Below are positions 1 through 9,153 of a stretch of 64,000 bases of DNA, piece by piece. The stretch spans positions 18,912 through 82,911 of the forward strand of contig CAYXIO010000012.1 of NCBI GenBank assembly GCA_964465125.1. Direction: 5' to 3'. A program made the translations under genes and the position numbers. Under the pieces are notes generated by a model. It had not been told where the DNA came from. It saw only the letters and a list, made by a program, of their open reading frames with translations, and searched no databases. The stretch is from CAYOHG01 sp964465125 (GTDB lineage: Bacteria; Planctomycetota; Phycisphaerae; UBA1845; Fen-1342). Every line of letters begins with the position of its first letter. Within the stretch, counting starts at the first letter, position 1.

Positions 1-1211
1 GCCGCGCCGGTCACCGCCGCGCGATTCCGCTTCGCGAGCTTCCACAGGTGGTAGGCGGTGCCGGCGGGCCGAGCCGTGACCGGCTCGTCGCGCAGGAAGC
101 GGCGCAGGTCCGCCGCCAGGTCGGCCGCCGATACGAAGCGCCGTTCGCGGTCCTTTTCAAGCGCCTTGGCGGCGATGTTTTCCAGGTCGCCGCGCAGCGT
201 CCGGTTCAGCGTCCCGAGCGGAGCGGGGTCGCACTCCACGATGGCGCGAGCCGCGTCCGGGATCGACTTCCCGCGCACCTCATATGGCAACCGCCCGGTG
301 AGCGCCTCGTAGAGAATGACGCCGAGCGAATATACGTCGGCGCGCGTGTCCACGTCATGCGAGCGCCCCGCGGCCTGCTCCGGACTCATGTAGGCCATTG
401 TGCCGATGAGCTGCCCGGCGTCGGTCATCAACGTCGCGGGGGCCGCCTCGCCGGTCGTCCGTGCCACGCCGAAGTCGAGGACCTTGGGCTGTCCAGACGC
501 GTCCACGAGCACGTTGGCGGGCTTGAGATCGCGATGAATGACGCCCTTCTGATGAGCATGATGAACGGCGTCGCAGATATCCGCGATCAATTCGATGCGG
601 GCGCGCGTTCCGAGGTGCACGTCCGCGAGCACTTCCGCCAGCGAGCGTCCGGTGACGTACTCCATCGCGAAGTAGGGCTGCTCGACGACCTCGCCGGTGG
701 ACGATGAGTAGCGCGTAATGCCAGACTCGAAAATCTGCGCAATCCCCGGGTGCTGAAGCGTCGCCAGGGCCTGCGCCTCCACCTGGAAACGCCGCAGCGA
801 TTGTGGCGTCGAGCAGCCCGGACGAATGACCTTTAGGGCGACGCGTCGGCGCGGCTGGGCCTGCTCCGCCTCGTACACCACGCCCATCCCGCCGCGGCCG
901 ATTTCGCGCGAAATTCGGTACCCCCCGATCTGACCCGGGACGGGCGCCTCGCTCAGCACGCGCGCGGCGGCGGCGGACGAGTCCTCACCGCCCGGCCGGA
1001 ATCGAACGGCACCCTCGAGCGCATCGGCGGCGTTCAGCACCGGCCCGATCGAAGGCGTCTCGCCATCGCTGGCCAGCAGGGCCAACACCTCGCGGCGCAG
1101 CTCGACGTCGTCGCCGCAGGTCTCATCCAGAAAGCGGTCGCGCCGCTGCGGCTCAACCGCACACGCTTCGGTGAAGACGCGCTTGATGCGCTGGTAGCGT
1201 TCCGGAGTCAT
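1..1211 (-). CDS. Serine/threonine protein kinase, C-terminus cut by window edge
   Basis: Open reading frame read leftward from ATG at 1211 to the window edge (about 403 residues visible, no stop). Residues 1-95 are an acidic/helical N-terminal region. The kinase domain starts near 98: glycine-rich loop IGRGGMGVVYEAE (about 104-116), ATP-binding Lys in VALKVI, catalytic loop HRDLKPANV near 226 and Mg-binding DFGVAR near 247, followed by SPEQ. All key Hanks-kinase residues are present. The visible end (LWKLAKRNRAAVTG) is the juxtamembrane stretch that in planctomycete kinases usually precedes a membrane helix and a WD40 or TPR sensor part, which would lie outside the window. The ATG overlaps the stop of the upstream ECF sigma gene by 4 nt (ATGA), so the two are translationally coupled and probably act in one signalling route. 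Confidence 0.93.
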   Translation of the reverse strand, partial: MTPERYQRIKRVFTEACAVEPQRRDRFLDETCGDDVELRREVLALLASDGETPSIGPVLNAADALEGAVRFRPGGEDSSAAAARVLSEAPVPGQIGGYRISREIGRGGMGVVYEAEQAQPRRRVALKVIRPGCSTPQSLRRFQVEAQALATLQHPGIAQIFESGITRYSSSTGEVVEQPYFAMEYVTGRSLAEVLADVHLGTRARIELIADICDAVHHAHQKGVIHRDLKPANVLVDASGQPKVLDFGVARTTGEAAPATLMTDAGQLIGTMAYMSPEQAAGRSHDVDTRADVYSLGVILYEALTGRLPYEVRGKSIPDAARAIVECDPAPLGTLNRTLRGDLENIAAKALEKDRERRFVSAADLAADLRRFLRDEPVTARPAGTAYHLWKLAKRNRAAVTGA

Positions 1212-1780
1212 GGGCACTCTCCGCGCGACAACACGCGACGAAACCAGGCCCGGGCCATGCGCCAATCAGCCTCAACCGTCGAGGTGGAGATGTTCAAGAC
1301 ATGCGCAATCTCGGGAACCGTCATGCCGCCGAAGAACCGCAGCTCGACGATCTGGCTTTGGCGCGGGTCCATCGCGGCCATGCGCTGCAAGGCGTCCTCG
1401 AGGTCCAGCAGGTCGTGATCGATGTGCGCGACCGGATTGCAGGCCTGCTCCAGCGTGACGCGGCACGCGCGCCCGCCGCGCTTCGCGCGGTCGCGTCCGC
1501 GCGCGTGATCCACCAGGATGCGGCGCATCGCCTTGGCGGCCACGCAGAGGAAGTGCGCCCGGCTTTGCCAGTCGGACTGCGACTGGCTCACCAGACGCAC
1601 GAATACTTCGTTTACCAGCGCGGTCGGCTGAAGGGTGTGGTCGGCGCGCTCGTGATGAAAGAGCGCCACGGCGACGCGATGAAGCTCATCGTGGACGATG
1701 TCGAACAGTCGCGCCGCGACCTGCGGATCTCCGCCCGGAAGCGCGTGCAGCAGTCTGGTGGCCTCATCCGTCGCGTTCAT
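1208..1780 (-). CDS. ECF RNA polymerase sigma factor, planctomycete type
   Basis: 190-residue protein starting MNATDEATRLLHAL. It has sigma region 2 (helical, with HTLQPTALVNEVFVRL and AHFLCVAAKAMRRILVDHAR) and region 4 with a helix-turn-helix (VELRFFGGMTVPEIAHVLNISTSTVEADWRMARAWF). This layout matches the Sigma70_ECF family (PF07638) that is amplified in Planctomycetes and typically sits next to Ser/Thr kinases. The reading frame is open upstream to 2080, but those extra 100 residues look like noise and the family begins close to the ATG chosen here, although no strong ribosome site precedes it. The stop codon overlaps the kinase start. No anti-sigma gene is seen, so regulation by the coupled kinase is inferred. 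Confidence 0.88.
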   Translation of the reverse strand: MNATDEATRLLHALPGGDPQVAARLFDIVHDELHRVAVALFHHERADHTLQPTALVNEVFVRLVSQSQSDWQSRAHFLCVAAKAMRRILVDHARGRDRAKRGGRACRVTLEQACNPVAHIDHDLLDLEDALQRMAAMDPRQSQIVELRFFGGMTVPEIAHVLNISTSTVEADWRMARAWFRRVLSRGECP

Positions 1781-2057
1781 GGCACTGCGGCTCACCGCCG
1801 CCAGCCTGCCCGTGCTCAGGTCCGACCCGCTGAGCACGGGGGATGCCTTCAGCATACCCGAACCGCGCGCAACGCGATGCGCAAGGTCAGGTTGCGACGA
1901 GCCAAAAGTCCGGCGGGATTTTGCCAAGGCCCCCGGCCGCGAACGTCGCATTCCTTCGCGGAACAGCGCGCACCGCCATCCGTGCTTCGCGTGGAACCGG
2001 CCGGCGTCGCACGGTCGAAGCAGGGTGTCACGCCGTTTCTCAAACGAGGGCAAACCC

Positions 2058-4271
2058 ATGACACGTCGCACTCCCATCACCGCCGCAATCGTCGCCGCCC
2101 TGTCCGCGGGCCTGCATTCCGCGACCGCGCGGGCGGCCGATAACTACTTCCTGCCGCACGGAACCAACCTCTGGAACGTGCCTGCCAGTTGGAGCCTCGG
2201 TCACTGTCCGCTCAGCAACGAAGTCGTTCTCGTCAACGTCACCACCACGAGCAACAAGACCGTGGAATACAACTGGGCGGGCGTCAGCACCTTCTCAAGC
2301 GTCTACGTCAACGGCAGCACCGCCGGTTACTACGCGATGGTCTTTCAGCCCGAGTATGCCCTGAGCACCAACTACGACGTGTACATTTCGTCCGGCGGGC
2401 CCGCGTATTACTGGATGGAGGGCCCGGCGTTCCTGTGGGTCAACCGGCACATGTACACGGGCTACAACGGGAGCAACTCCGGCCACTTCTACATGGCGAC
2501 CGCCGACAACCTGAGCGCCGGACTCTACGTCGCCGACCTCTGCTACGTCGGCTACAGCGCTCCGGGCGATTTTGACCACGACGCTGGATACGCCGACGTG
2601 GGGCGGCTGTACGTTGGACAAAGCGACCCCGGAACCTACTGGCTCGGCCCCAGCAGCACCGCTCACCTCATCATTCAGGGCCAATTCGTCGTCGGCAACG
2701 GCGACGCGGGCACGTTCGATCAGCGTGGCGGCTCCTGTGAGCAGATCGGCGCCAATGGCCTGATCATGGGCTTGAACACCGGCGGCGTCGGCACCTATTT
2801 CCTGAAGGGCGGAACCCTCGACGTTGATCACATTTCGCTGGCCTGGAACGGAGATGCCTACTTCACTCAGAGCGGGGGAACCGTCACGACCGTGGGCGAC
2901 GTGAACATCGGCTGCCAGGGCACCCATCCGTCGCGGACCTGGTACAAGCTCAATGAGAACGACGGCGCCGCGGTCCTCAACATCGGCGGCGACCTGCTCG
3001 TCGGCGTGCAGACGCTCGGCAAGTATGAGCAGGAAGGCGGCGCGGCGACGGTCGACGGGAACATCGAGGTGTGGGATGGCGACCCCGACGCCGGCTCCAG
3101 CAGCCATCTTTACATGGGGCTCAGCGCCGGCTCGCTCGAGGGCGCCGAGTTCATCAACCACGATGGCTATTTCGACCAGGACGGTGGCCGATTCGAAGCC
3201 TGGAACGGCACCAACAACTCCAGCCAGGGTATGAACCTCGACAACAACGCCGACTGCCAGATTCGATACCTCGCCAACAACGCCGGCACCATCACGATGT
3301 GGCGGAACGCCATCCTGCGCGGCCCGCTGGCCACGGGAAGCATCTATTGGATCTGCGAATTCACCAACGACGCCACCTTCCAGATGGGAGGCGCTTCGTT
3401 GAATGGCGGATCCTTCCGCGGGCACCTCACCAACAACGGCACCTTCAACTACTACCAGGGCGACTTTGCCACCAGCCGCCTGACGAACAACGGCACGGTG
3501 AACCTCTACGGCGATCTGTCCTGCCTGCGCGTCGTCAACTCGGCCAATCTGAGTGTGCCCACCGGCCGGACGCTTACCGCGAGCGGAACCGGCTACGCCA
3601 ACGCCGTCGAGAACAACTCGAATCTGACCGTGGCCGCCAACGGGCGCATCGCGCTGGCCGACAAGTCGCTCCTAAACTACGGCGCCATGTACGCCGGCGG
3701 GCCCGGCGCCACCCCCGCCACCATCCAGGGCAACATGCAGAACAGCAACTACCTGCTGCCGAGCGATTCCAGTCTCTCGGCCGGAAGCCAGCTCATCGTC
3801 ACCGGCACCTACACCGCTGGCGCTTCCTCCGAGCTGCGCATCCGTCTGCGCGGAACCGGCACCGGCAACTACGACCGCCTCACCGTGCAGGGCGCCGCAA
3901 CGCTTTCCGGCGAACTGGACGTGCGGCTGACCGACGGCTACGTGCCGGCCCTCGGCGACACGTTCTTCACGGTGAGCTGGGCGTCGCGCGTCGGCCAGTT
4001 CACTGCGCACTCGCTGCCGACTTTGCCCGCCGGACTCGCCTGGGACGTCAGCTACGGCACCACCAGCCTGCGGCTGAAGGTGGTTCAGGCCCCCGACTGC
4101 CCCGAGGACCTCAACAGCGACGGCATCATCGACCTTTCCGATCTCTCGATCCTGCTGACGCATTTCGGCGGATCGGGCGGACCCGCCGATGGCGACATCG
4201 ACGGCGATGGCGACGTCGACCTGATCGATCTGTCACGGCTGCTGACCGTGTTCGGCACGAGTTGCAGCTAG
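2058..4271 (+). CDS. Secreted repeat protein with C-terminal dockerin-like domain
   Basis: 737 residues. An N-terminal Sec signal peptide (MTRRTPITAAIVAALSAGLH, cleavage likely after ATARA) follows GAGGG upstream of the ATG. The body is rich in Gly, Asn, Thr and Tyr, with irregular beta-helix-like repeats such as GTFDQRGG, GTYFLKGGTLDV and AYFTQSGGTVTT, resembling autotransporter-associated or pectate-lyase-like folds; no catalytic motif is recognised. The last about 57 residues form two EF-hand-like dockerin repeats (DLNSDGIIDLSDLS and DIDGDGDVDLIDLS) bracketed by Cys, ending GTSCS. A longer frame opens at 1698 but overlaps the divergent sigma gene and would lack a proper signal peptide. Likely extracellular or surface attached; substrate unknown. 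An intrinsic terminator follows. Confidence 0.85.
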   Translation: MTRRTPITAAIVAALSAGLHSATARAADNYFLPHGTNLWNVPASWSLGHCPLSNEVVLVNVTTTSNKTVEYNWAGVSTFSSVYVNGSTAGYYAMVFQPEYALSTNYDVYISSGGPAYYWMEGPAFLWVNRHMYTGYNGSNSGHFYMATADNLSAGLYVADLCYVGYSAPGDFDHDAGYADVGRLYVGQSDPGTYWLGPSSTAHLIIQGQFVVGNGDAGTFDQRGGSCEQIGANGLIMGLNTGGVGTYFLKGGTLDVDHISLAWNGDAYFTQSGGTVTTVGDVNIGCQGTHPSRTWYKLNENDGAAVLNIGGDLLVGVQTLGKYEQEGGAATVDGNIEVWDGDPDAGSSSHLYMGLSAGSLEGAEFINHDGYFDQDGGRFEAWNGTNNSSQGMNLDNNADCQIRYLANNAGTITMWRNAILRGPLATGSIYWICEFTNDATFQMGGASLNGGSFRGHLTNNGTFNYYQGDFATSRLTNNGTVNLYGDLSCLRVVNSANLSVPTGRTLTASGTGYANAVENNSNLTVAANGRIALADKSLLNYGAMYAGGPGATPATIQGNMQNSNYLLPSDSSLSAGSQLIVTGTYTAGASSELRIRLRGTGTGNYDRLTVQGAATLSGELDVRLTDGYVPALGDTFFTVSWASRVGQFTAHSLPTLPAGLAWDVSYGTTSLRLKVVQAPDCPEDLNSDGIIDLSDLSILLTHFGGSGGPADGDIDGDGDVDLIDLSRLLTVFGTSCS

Positions 4272-4380
4272 TGTGAGGCAACTGCGATCTGCGGCCGGGT
4301 CGTGTGAGGCGCTCAAGGGGAGCCGACGCCAGCAACGACGACCTCGACCGCACGAACAACACCGCAGGGAGCCGCAAGTA

Positions 4381-4430
4381 CCGGCCGGATGTCGCGCGGG
4401 GGGGGGGCATCCGGCCGGGTTGTTTTGTGT
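4381..4430 (+). terminator. Intrinsic terminator with G10 loop
   Basis: An 11-bp perfect stem (4381-4391 pairs with 4408-4418, CCGGCCGGATG/CATCCGGCCGG) is followed by a T-rich tail (GTTGTTTTGTGT). The 16-nt loop contains a run of ten G. It ends transcription of the dockerin protein gene. Confidence 0.8.
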
Positions 4431-4501
4431 CATACAAGCCTCGCGCCGGCGGGCCGAGATCGCGCACGCATGCATTTCGGCTTGCTTTTTTTTTCGTGTA
4501 G

Positions 4502-4507
4502 TATACT
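4502..4507 (+). promoter_or_regulatory. Possible -10 element of the Cys-rich lipoprotein gene
   Basis: TATACT lies 48 nt before the ATG at 4556. A TTGCTT at 4482-4487 is the only -35-like hexamer nearby, but the spacer is 14 nt and contains a T9 tract (4486-4494), so the promoter is uncertain. Confidence 0.35.
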
Positions 4508-4555
4508 TAAAGGTCGTAGTCCGACCTCGCAACCCTGAGTATTTGGAGGACCGCC

Positions 4556-4915
4556 ATGCCCTGCGCCCTCTTGCTGCTCGCTTGCCTTCAAAGCATCCCG
4601 GCCTGCAACGAACAACAGCCTGACCCCGAGACGATGCAATTCTGCGGAGGCGCTCAAAACACCTGCGAGATGATCGTTAACCCTGGGTCCTGCAATGGGA
4701 CACGGCAGCAGAAAGAGGCGGTGACGCCGAATTGCGTTCCGGGCGCGTGCTACCTGCACTGCACGCAAAAGAGCGTCCTCTGCTATACGGAGTACACTTG
4801 TCTTTGGGATTCCGAACACTCCAAGTGTGTCTCAGATGTCCTTACGCAGACCGGGAATACGATGGCGAAGACCAACGCGGATTGCCGCAGCAAGATTGGG
4901 TGCGTCGAAAACTAG
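4556..4915 (+). CDS. Small Cys-rich secreted protein, putative lipoprotein
   Basis: 119 residues, preceded by a good ribosome site (TTGGAGGACCGCC). The start is a short hydrophobic segment (ALLLLACLQSIPAC) that could be a signal with Cys17 as lipidated residue, though the n-region lacks a basic residue. The mature part carries eleven further Cys (30, 37, 46, 60, 65, 69, 76, 82, 91, 110, 116), an even spread suggesting a disulfide-knotted exported domain or, less likely, metal binding. I do not recognise the family. The next gene begins 33 nt downstream on the same strand, so the two probably form one transcript starting after the terminator at 4381-4430. Confidence 0.75.
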   Translation: MPCALLLLACLQSIPACNEQQPDPETMQFCGGAQNTCEMIVNPGSCNGTRQQKEAVTPNCVPGACYLHCTQKSVLCYTEYTCLWDSEHSKCVSDVLTQTGNTMAKTNADCRSKIGCVEN

Positions 4916-4948
4916 GCCGGCTTCCGAGCCGCAATCAGGAGATCGCCC

Positions 4949-5836
4949 ATGCTCGTAGCTGCCATTTTGGTCATGTATCCGTTCATGCTGGCCGGCGCCA
5001 CCCTGGATCGCCCGCTGGCTCCGCTCCATGAGGCCATTGACGCACGCGCGGCGCTGCCGCAAGGGCGCGTGGAACTCTCCCTGCACACCATGACCGCCGA
5101 ACGCGCGTCCGAGCGCCGCCTGGACTGCTCGTTTGCGCAAGCGTGCTTCCGGGTGGACCGGCTCCGCGACGCGGAGTGGGACGGCGCGTTGAATCAGATC
5201 AAGGAAGATCGCGATTGGGTCTGGCGCCGCGCCTGGGACGGCAAGACAATGGTGCGCGCAGCGCCGGGCTTCGGTTCGTTCGCATTCGTCATTCAGGATG
5301 CCGACTCGCTTCAGTTCGGCGAGCTCGACGCACGCTGGCTGGGCATCCCGCTGGTGGACCCCGCCAGCGCCGACCCTGCGGCGCCGTTTGCGGGTGCCCA
5401 ACTGCTGTCGTGCGAGCAGGTTGCCGACGAGACTCGCCTCGAGCTGCGTCTGAATCGGGCCTTGGCCGACAAGCAGCCGATCGACTCGATCTACACGCTG
5501 GTCTTCGACCATTCGAAGGGCGGCGCACTCGTCCGCTACAGCCTCGATGAGGCGTACAACGGCTCCCAATGGCACGTCGCCGGCGAAGCGATCATCGGCC
5601 AGTTCGGATCGAGCTGGTATCCCGAGTGGTTCCGTCGTGAGCAGTATCGCAACGGCCAGTTCGAGTTCGCGCTCGAGTACCACGTACTCGCGGCCGATTT
5701 CGATACCCCGGTCTCGGAGTCTTCGTTCACTGCGGGCGGGCTGGGGGCGCGCCGCGGCGAGGCCGTGGCGAGCCAGGTGAGCGGCGTGGGCACGCAGGTC
5801 TGGAACGGAGCCGCACTCGAGCCGTACAAGCACTAA
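4949..5836 (+). CDS. Hypothetical exported protein
   Basis: 295 residues, ATG preceded by CAGGAGATCGCCC. A hydrophobic N-terminus (MLVAAILVMYPFMLAGA) reads as a signal peptide or anchor. The rest is soluble, with several Trp/Tyr-rich strands (DWVWRRAWDGKTMV, SSWYPEWFRREQYRNG) suggesting a beta-rich domain like those used for lipid or sugar contact; no family motif is recognised. It probably forms an operon with the Cys-rich protein 33 nt upstream, hinting at a shared envelope role. No function is assigned. Confidence 0.75.
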   Translation: MLVAAILVMYPFMLAGATLDRPLAPLHEAIDARAALPQGRVELSLHTMTAERASERRLDCSFAQACFRVDRLRDAEWDGALNQIKEDRDWVWRRAWDGKTMVRAAPGFGSFAFVIQDADSLQFGELDARWLGIPLVDPASADPAAPFAGAQLLSCEQVADETRLELRLNRALADKQPIDSIYTLVFDHSKGGALVRYSLDEAYNGSQWHVAGEAIIGQFGSSWYPEWFRREQYRNGQFEFALEYHVLAADFDTPVSESSFTAGGLGARRGEAVASQVSGVGTQVWNGAALEPYKH

Positions 5837-5906
5837 GCGGCGCGTGCCGTGCCGTCATTGCGGGCGGCATGCTTGCGCGGTGCCACGCGTGGGCATGCAA
5901 CCGCGC

Positions 5907-8201
5907 CTAATCCGAGCGCCACACCTCGCTCGGCCGCAGCGTCACGGCGCGGCCGCTAATGAGCGCCTCCAGCGGTCGTTGCCCGTGGTGCTCAATCACG
6001 GTCCGCTCGGCGGTGATCTCCACTCGCAGCGGCTGCTCCTCCCACACCAGCGGGAATCGCACCGCCCGCCACTGCCTCGGCAGCGCCGGCGCAAGCGTCA
6101 GGACTTCAGACTGCATCCGCGTGCGGAAACCGGCGAAGCCGCAGATCGCGACCAGCCAGTTCGCGCCGGCACAGGCCGCGTGAATGCCCTCGGCGGCTTC
6201 GTTGGGCTGCAAGTCGAGCCCGACCGTATCGCGCCACATCCGCCAGGCTTCGTCGTGACGGCCGATCCAGCTTGCGATGATGGCGTGCATCGACTTGCTG
6301 AGACTCGAATCGTGCGAAGTGAGCGGCTCGTACACGTCGTACGCGACGCGCATCTGCGTTGCGTGGTATTCCTGCGGAAACGTCGCGAGAAGCTGAATCA
6401 CGTCGCCCTGCTTGAGCACGCGGCTGCGGTAGAGACGCTCCTGGCTGACCGTCGCGCCCAGCCGCTTGGAACGATCCGGCCAGCAGCGCTGGAAATCCAG
6501 CGGCTCGTAGTCGAAGAAATCGTCGGATTGCAGGATGAGCTGCCGGCCCGCGTCGTAGGGCACGCGCAGCTTCCCGGCGATCTCAGCAAAGCGGTCGAAT
6601 TCGCCGTCGCCGATCGCCAGCGCGCGGCGCAGCTCCGCCGCGGCATCGGGATCCAGGCGCGTGAGCTTCTCGAACGCCCGCGGCGCGAGCGCGAGCGCCA
6701 ACGACGCCATGCGATTCGTGTAGGCGTTGTTGCGCGAGAACGGCGTGTATTCGTCCGGCCCCATGACCATCAGCATGTCGTAGCCGTCGCGGTCGGGGTT
6801 GTGGGTGACGCGCTCGCACCAGTAGCGCGCGGTTTCCACGAAGACCTCGACGCACTCGCGCAGAAAACCTCCGTCGTCGGGGTTCGCCAGATGCGCGTGC
6901 CACAACCCATACGCCACGTCCGCAGTCACGTGCACCTCGTGGTCGGCATACTGCCAGTTCGGGCAGTTCTCGTCGCCGCTGGGCGCGCTCTCCCAGGCGT
7001 AGCGAGCGCCGGAGTAGCCGTAGCGGCGTGCGTTGCGGCGAGCGCCCGCGAGCGACACGGCCCGGAAGCGCGCCAGCGTCTGGCCGACCGCCGGGCGCGT
7101 GTAGAGAAACAGCGGGAGCATGAACAGCTCGGTATCCCAGAAATAGCGCCCGCAGTAGGCTTCGCCGGCGGCCCCCTTCGCATCGATCGCGCAGCGCGAG
7201 TCGCCCTCGACCACGGCACGCAGCAGGTGATAGAGCGAGACGCGCAGGCCGCGCTGGCTCTCGTCGTCACCTTCAATCTGCACGTCGGTCCGCGCCCAGC
7301 GCTCGGCCCAGACGGCGTCCGACTCCGCTGCGAGCTTCTCAAAACCGGCGGCCGTCGCATCCGACACGAAGCGACGGGCGTCGTCGAGCGGGTCGTTCGC
7401 CGTGTGACGCGAGGACGTGAGCGCGGCGATCTTCTCGACGCGCAGCGCGCCGCCGCGCTCCAGCGTGCCGCTGCCCGTGAGCGCAATCCAGCGGCTTTCC
7501 CGCTCGACGCGCCAACGCGTGTCCGGGCTGGAAGCCGCTCGTGCGGCGGCGGCGATGCGAATGTCGGAGTTGGTGCGGGCGCCAAGCGCAATCAGGCCGC
7601 GCTCGTCGCGAGTCTCGATATCGCCCAGATGATCAAAGCCGTTGGTCCGCACCGCCGCATCCAGTCCCGCGCGAAACCGCAGTTCGACCGGCGCTCCGTC
7701 CAGGTGCTCCAGCGTGAGCCGCAGGGCCATGACGTGGCGTCGCCTGGCGCTGATGAATCGCTCGAAGCGCGCCCGGAGCACGCCGCCGCCGCGCGTGTGC
7801 CAGGTGAATTCGCGGTGCAGCCGGCCGGTGCGCAGATCAAGCCAGCGGCGAAAGTCGCGGATGTCGCAGGCTTCCATGTCGAGGCGCTCGCCGCCGCACT
7901 CGACCACCAGCCCGTGGATCGCCGGCAGGTTGATCACCTCGTCGAAGCAGGTCGGATGCGGGCCGCTGACGCCGGGCAGGTAGGTTCCGACGCGGCTCTT
8001 GAAGTCGGGGAACTTCTCGACCGTGACGTTGTCCATGACTCGCAGGTAGTCCACGTCCTGCGGATCGTCGCGGAGTCCTTCCTCGAGCGCGGCGCGCTGC
8101 TGAAGCGTGCCCGAGCCGATCGCAAAGAGCCCCTCGTAGTGGCGGTTGGTGCGGACGTCGAATGCCGTCTCCACGATCGTCCAGGGGTCAGCGGGGGACA
8201 C
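5907..8201 (-). CDS. Glycoside hydrolase family 65 phosphorylase
   Basis: 764 residues from a GTG at 8201 that has a strong ribosome site (GAGGAGCACCC); a further ATG at 8231 is in frame but has no such site. GH65 enzymes phosphorolyse alpha-glucobioses (maltose, trehalose, kojibiose, nigerose) to beta-glucose 1-phosphate and a sugar, in the cytoplasm. The N-terminal beta-sandwich covers roughly residues 5-260 and the (alpha/alpha)6 barrel about 310-690. The family signature is present: YFWDTELFMLPLF, and VMGPDEYTPFSRNNAYTN with the general acid Glu484. No signal peptide. Exact substrate cannot be read from sequence; trehalose genes about 55 kb away make a trehalose or kojibiose link possible. 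Divergent from the PPDK-regulator-like gene, sharing a 100-nt intergenic region. Confidence 0.9.
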   Translation of the reverse strand: MSPADPWTIVETAFDVRTNRHYEGLFAIGSGTLQQRAALEEGLRDDPQDVDYLRVMDNVTVEKFPDFKSRVGTYLPGVSGPHPTCFDEVINLPAIHGLVVECGGERLDMEACDIRDFRRWLDLRTGRLHREFTWHTRGGGVLRARFERFISARRRHVMALRLTLEHLDGAPVELRFRAGLDAAVRTNGFDHLGDIETRDERGLIALGARTNSDIRIAAAARAASSPDTRWRVERESRWIALTGSGTLERGGALRVEKIAALTSSRHTANDPLDDARRFVSDATAAGFEKLAAESDAVWAERWARTDVQIEGDDESQRGLRVSLYHLLRAVVEGDSRCAIDAKGAAGEAYCGRYFWDTELFMLPLFLYTRPAVGQTLARFRAVSLAGARRNARRYGYSGARYAWESAPSGDENCPNWQYADHEVHVTADVAYGLWHAHLANPDDGGFLRECVEVFVETARYWCERVTHNPDRDGYDMLMVMGPDEYTPFSRNNAYTNRMASLALALAPRAFEKLTRLDPDAAAELRRALAIGDGEFDRFAEIAGKLRVPYDAGRQLILQSDDFFDYEPLDFQRCWPDRSKRLGATVSQERLYRSRVLKQGDVIQLLATFPQEYHATQMRVAYDVYEPLTSHDSSLSKSMHAIIASWIGRHDEAWRMWRDTVGLDLQPNEAAEGIHAACAGANWLVAICGFAGFRTRMQSEVLTLAPALPRQWRAVRFPLVWEEQPLRVEITAERTVIEHHGQRPLEALISGRAVTLRPSEVWRSD

Positions 8202-8301
8202 GGGTGCTCCTCGGTCGTAATGCCGGCCCATCTTCGCCGCGGCTACTCGCAGCGCTGACGCGGGCCGCGAATCGTCCTACGATGCCCCGCAGGAGCGTCC
8301 C

Positions 8302-9153
8302 ATGCCCACGCCCAAGCCGTTCCTGCTCTACCTCGTCTCCGACGGCACCTGCCGCACCTGCGAGCAAGTCGTGCGGGCCGTGCTGGTGCAGTTCGCCAAC
8401 GTGCCGGTGCGCCTGGTTCGCAAGACCCAGACGCACGAGCCGGCCGCCGTCGAGCGGCTGGTGCGCAGCGCCGCGCGCACGCACGCGGTGGTTTTCTACA
8501 CGCTGGTCGAGCCGTCCACGCGGGCCGCGATGCAGGAAGCCGCGCTGCGCTACATGGTACCGGTGGTCGACCTGCTCGGCCCGGTGCTGGGCAGCCTGTA
8601 CGACCTGTTCAAGACCGCGCCGAGCGCCAAGCGCGGCATCCTGTACGAGTCGAACAAGGCCCACTTCGACCGCATCGACGCGGTGGAATACACCCTGCTT
8701 CATGACGACGGCTGCCGCATCCGCGATCTCGACCGGGCCGACGTGGTGCTGGTGGGCGTTTCGCGGACCGCCAAGAGCACGACCTGCTTCTACCTGGCCT
8801 ACAGCGGCATCCGCGCCGCCAACGTGCCGATGGTATCCGACGCCGAGCTGCCCGCGGAGTTGATGAGGATCGATCCGCGGCGGGTGATCGGGCTGACCAC
8901 CAATCCGTACCGGTTGCAGAGCGTGCGCGAGGCGCGGCTGCGCGGCTGGAACATGAACATCAACGATCAATACGCCAACGACAAGCAGATCGCACGCGAG
9001 CTGCGGGCGGCGGACGAGATCATGAGAAAGCACGGCTGGCGCGTGATCGACACGTCGTACAAGGCGATCGAGGAGATCGCGCGCGAGGTGCGTCAAGTCC
9101 TCAGCGACGCGGGAATCCAGGCGGGCAACCGCGGCGAGCTCGGTGAGGGGTGA
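8302..9153 (+). CDS. PEP synthase / pyruvate,phosphate dikinase regulatory protein family (DUF299)
   Basis: 283 residues; AGGAG lies 6 nt before the ATG and a -10-like TACGAT is seen at 8278-8283. Family members are bifunctional ADP-dependent kinase/Pi-dependent phosphorylases that switch PEP synthase or PPDK off and on. The P-loop-like motif GVSRTAKST (152-160), followed by YLA and later TTNPYRLQSVRE, matches the family, and length is typical. The N-terminal SDGT motif is present, but the usual SDxTGET/SDGTGIT continuation is SDGTCRTCEQ here, an odd local change with two Cys. No PEP synthase or PPDK gene is in the window. The last codons run into a GGTGAGG tandem repeat. Confidence 0.85.
   Translation: MPTPKPFLLYLVSDGTCRTCEQVVRAVLVQFANVPVRLVRKTQTHEPAAVERLVRSAARTHAVVFYTLVEPSTRAAMQEAALRYMVPVVDLLGPVLGSLYDLFKTAPSAKRGILYESNKAHFDRIDAVEYTLLHDDGCRIRDLDRADVVLVGVSRTAKSTTCFYLAYSGIRAANVPMVSDAELPAELMRIDPRRVIGLTTNPYRLQSVREARLRGWNMNINDQYANDKQIARELRAADEIMRKHGWRVIDTSYKAIEEIAREVRQVLSDAGIQAGNRGELGEG

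Noticed and set aside
4272..4555. Coding frame in the gap after the dockerin protein
   Set aside because: The region contains a terminator, G10 and T9 tracts; frames through it lack starts and amino acid composition of real proteins.
5844..8258. 804-codon plus-strand open frame
   Set aside because: Antisense shadow of the GH65 gene, whose strand carries clear catalytic motifs; the shadow product is Arg/Val/Asp-rich with no domain.
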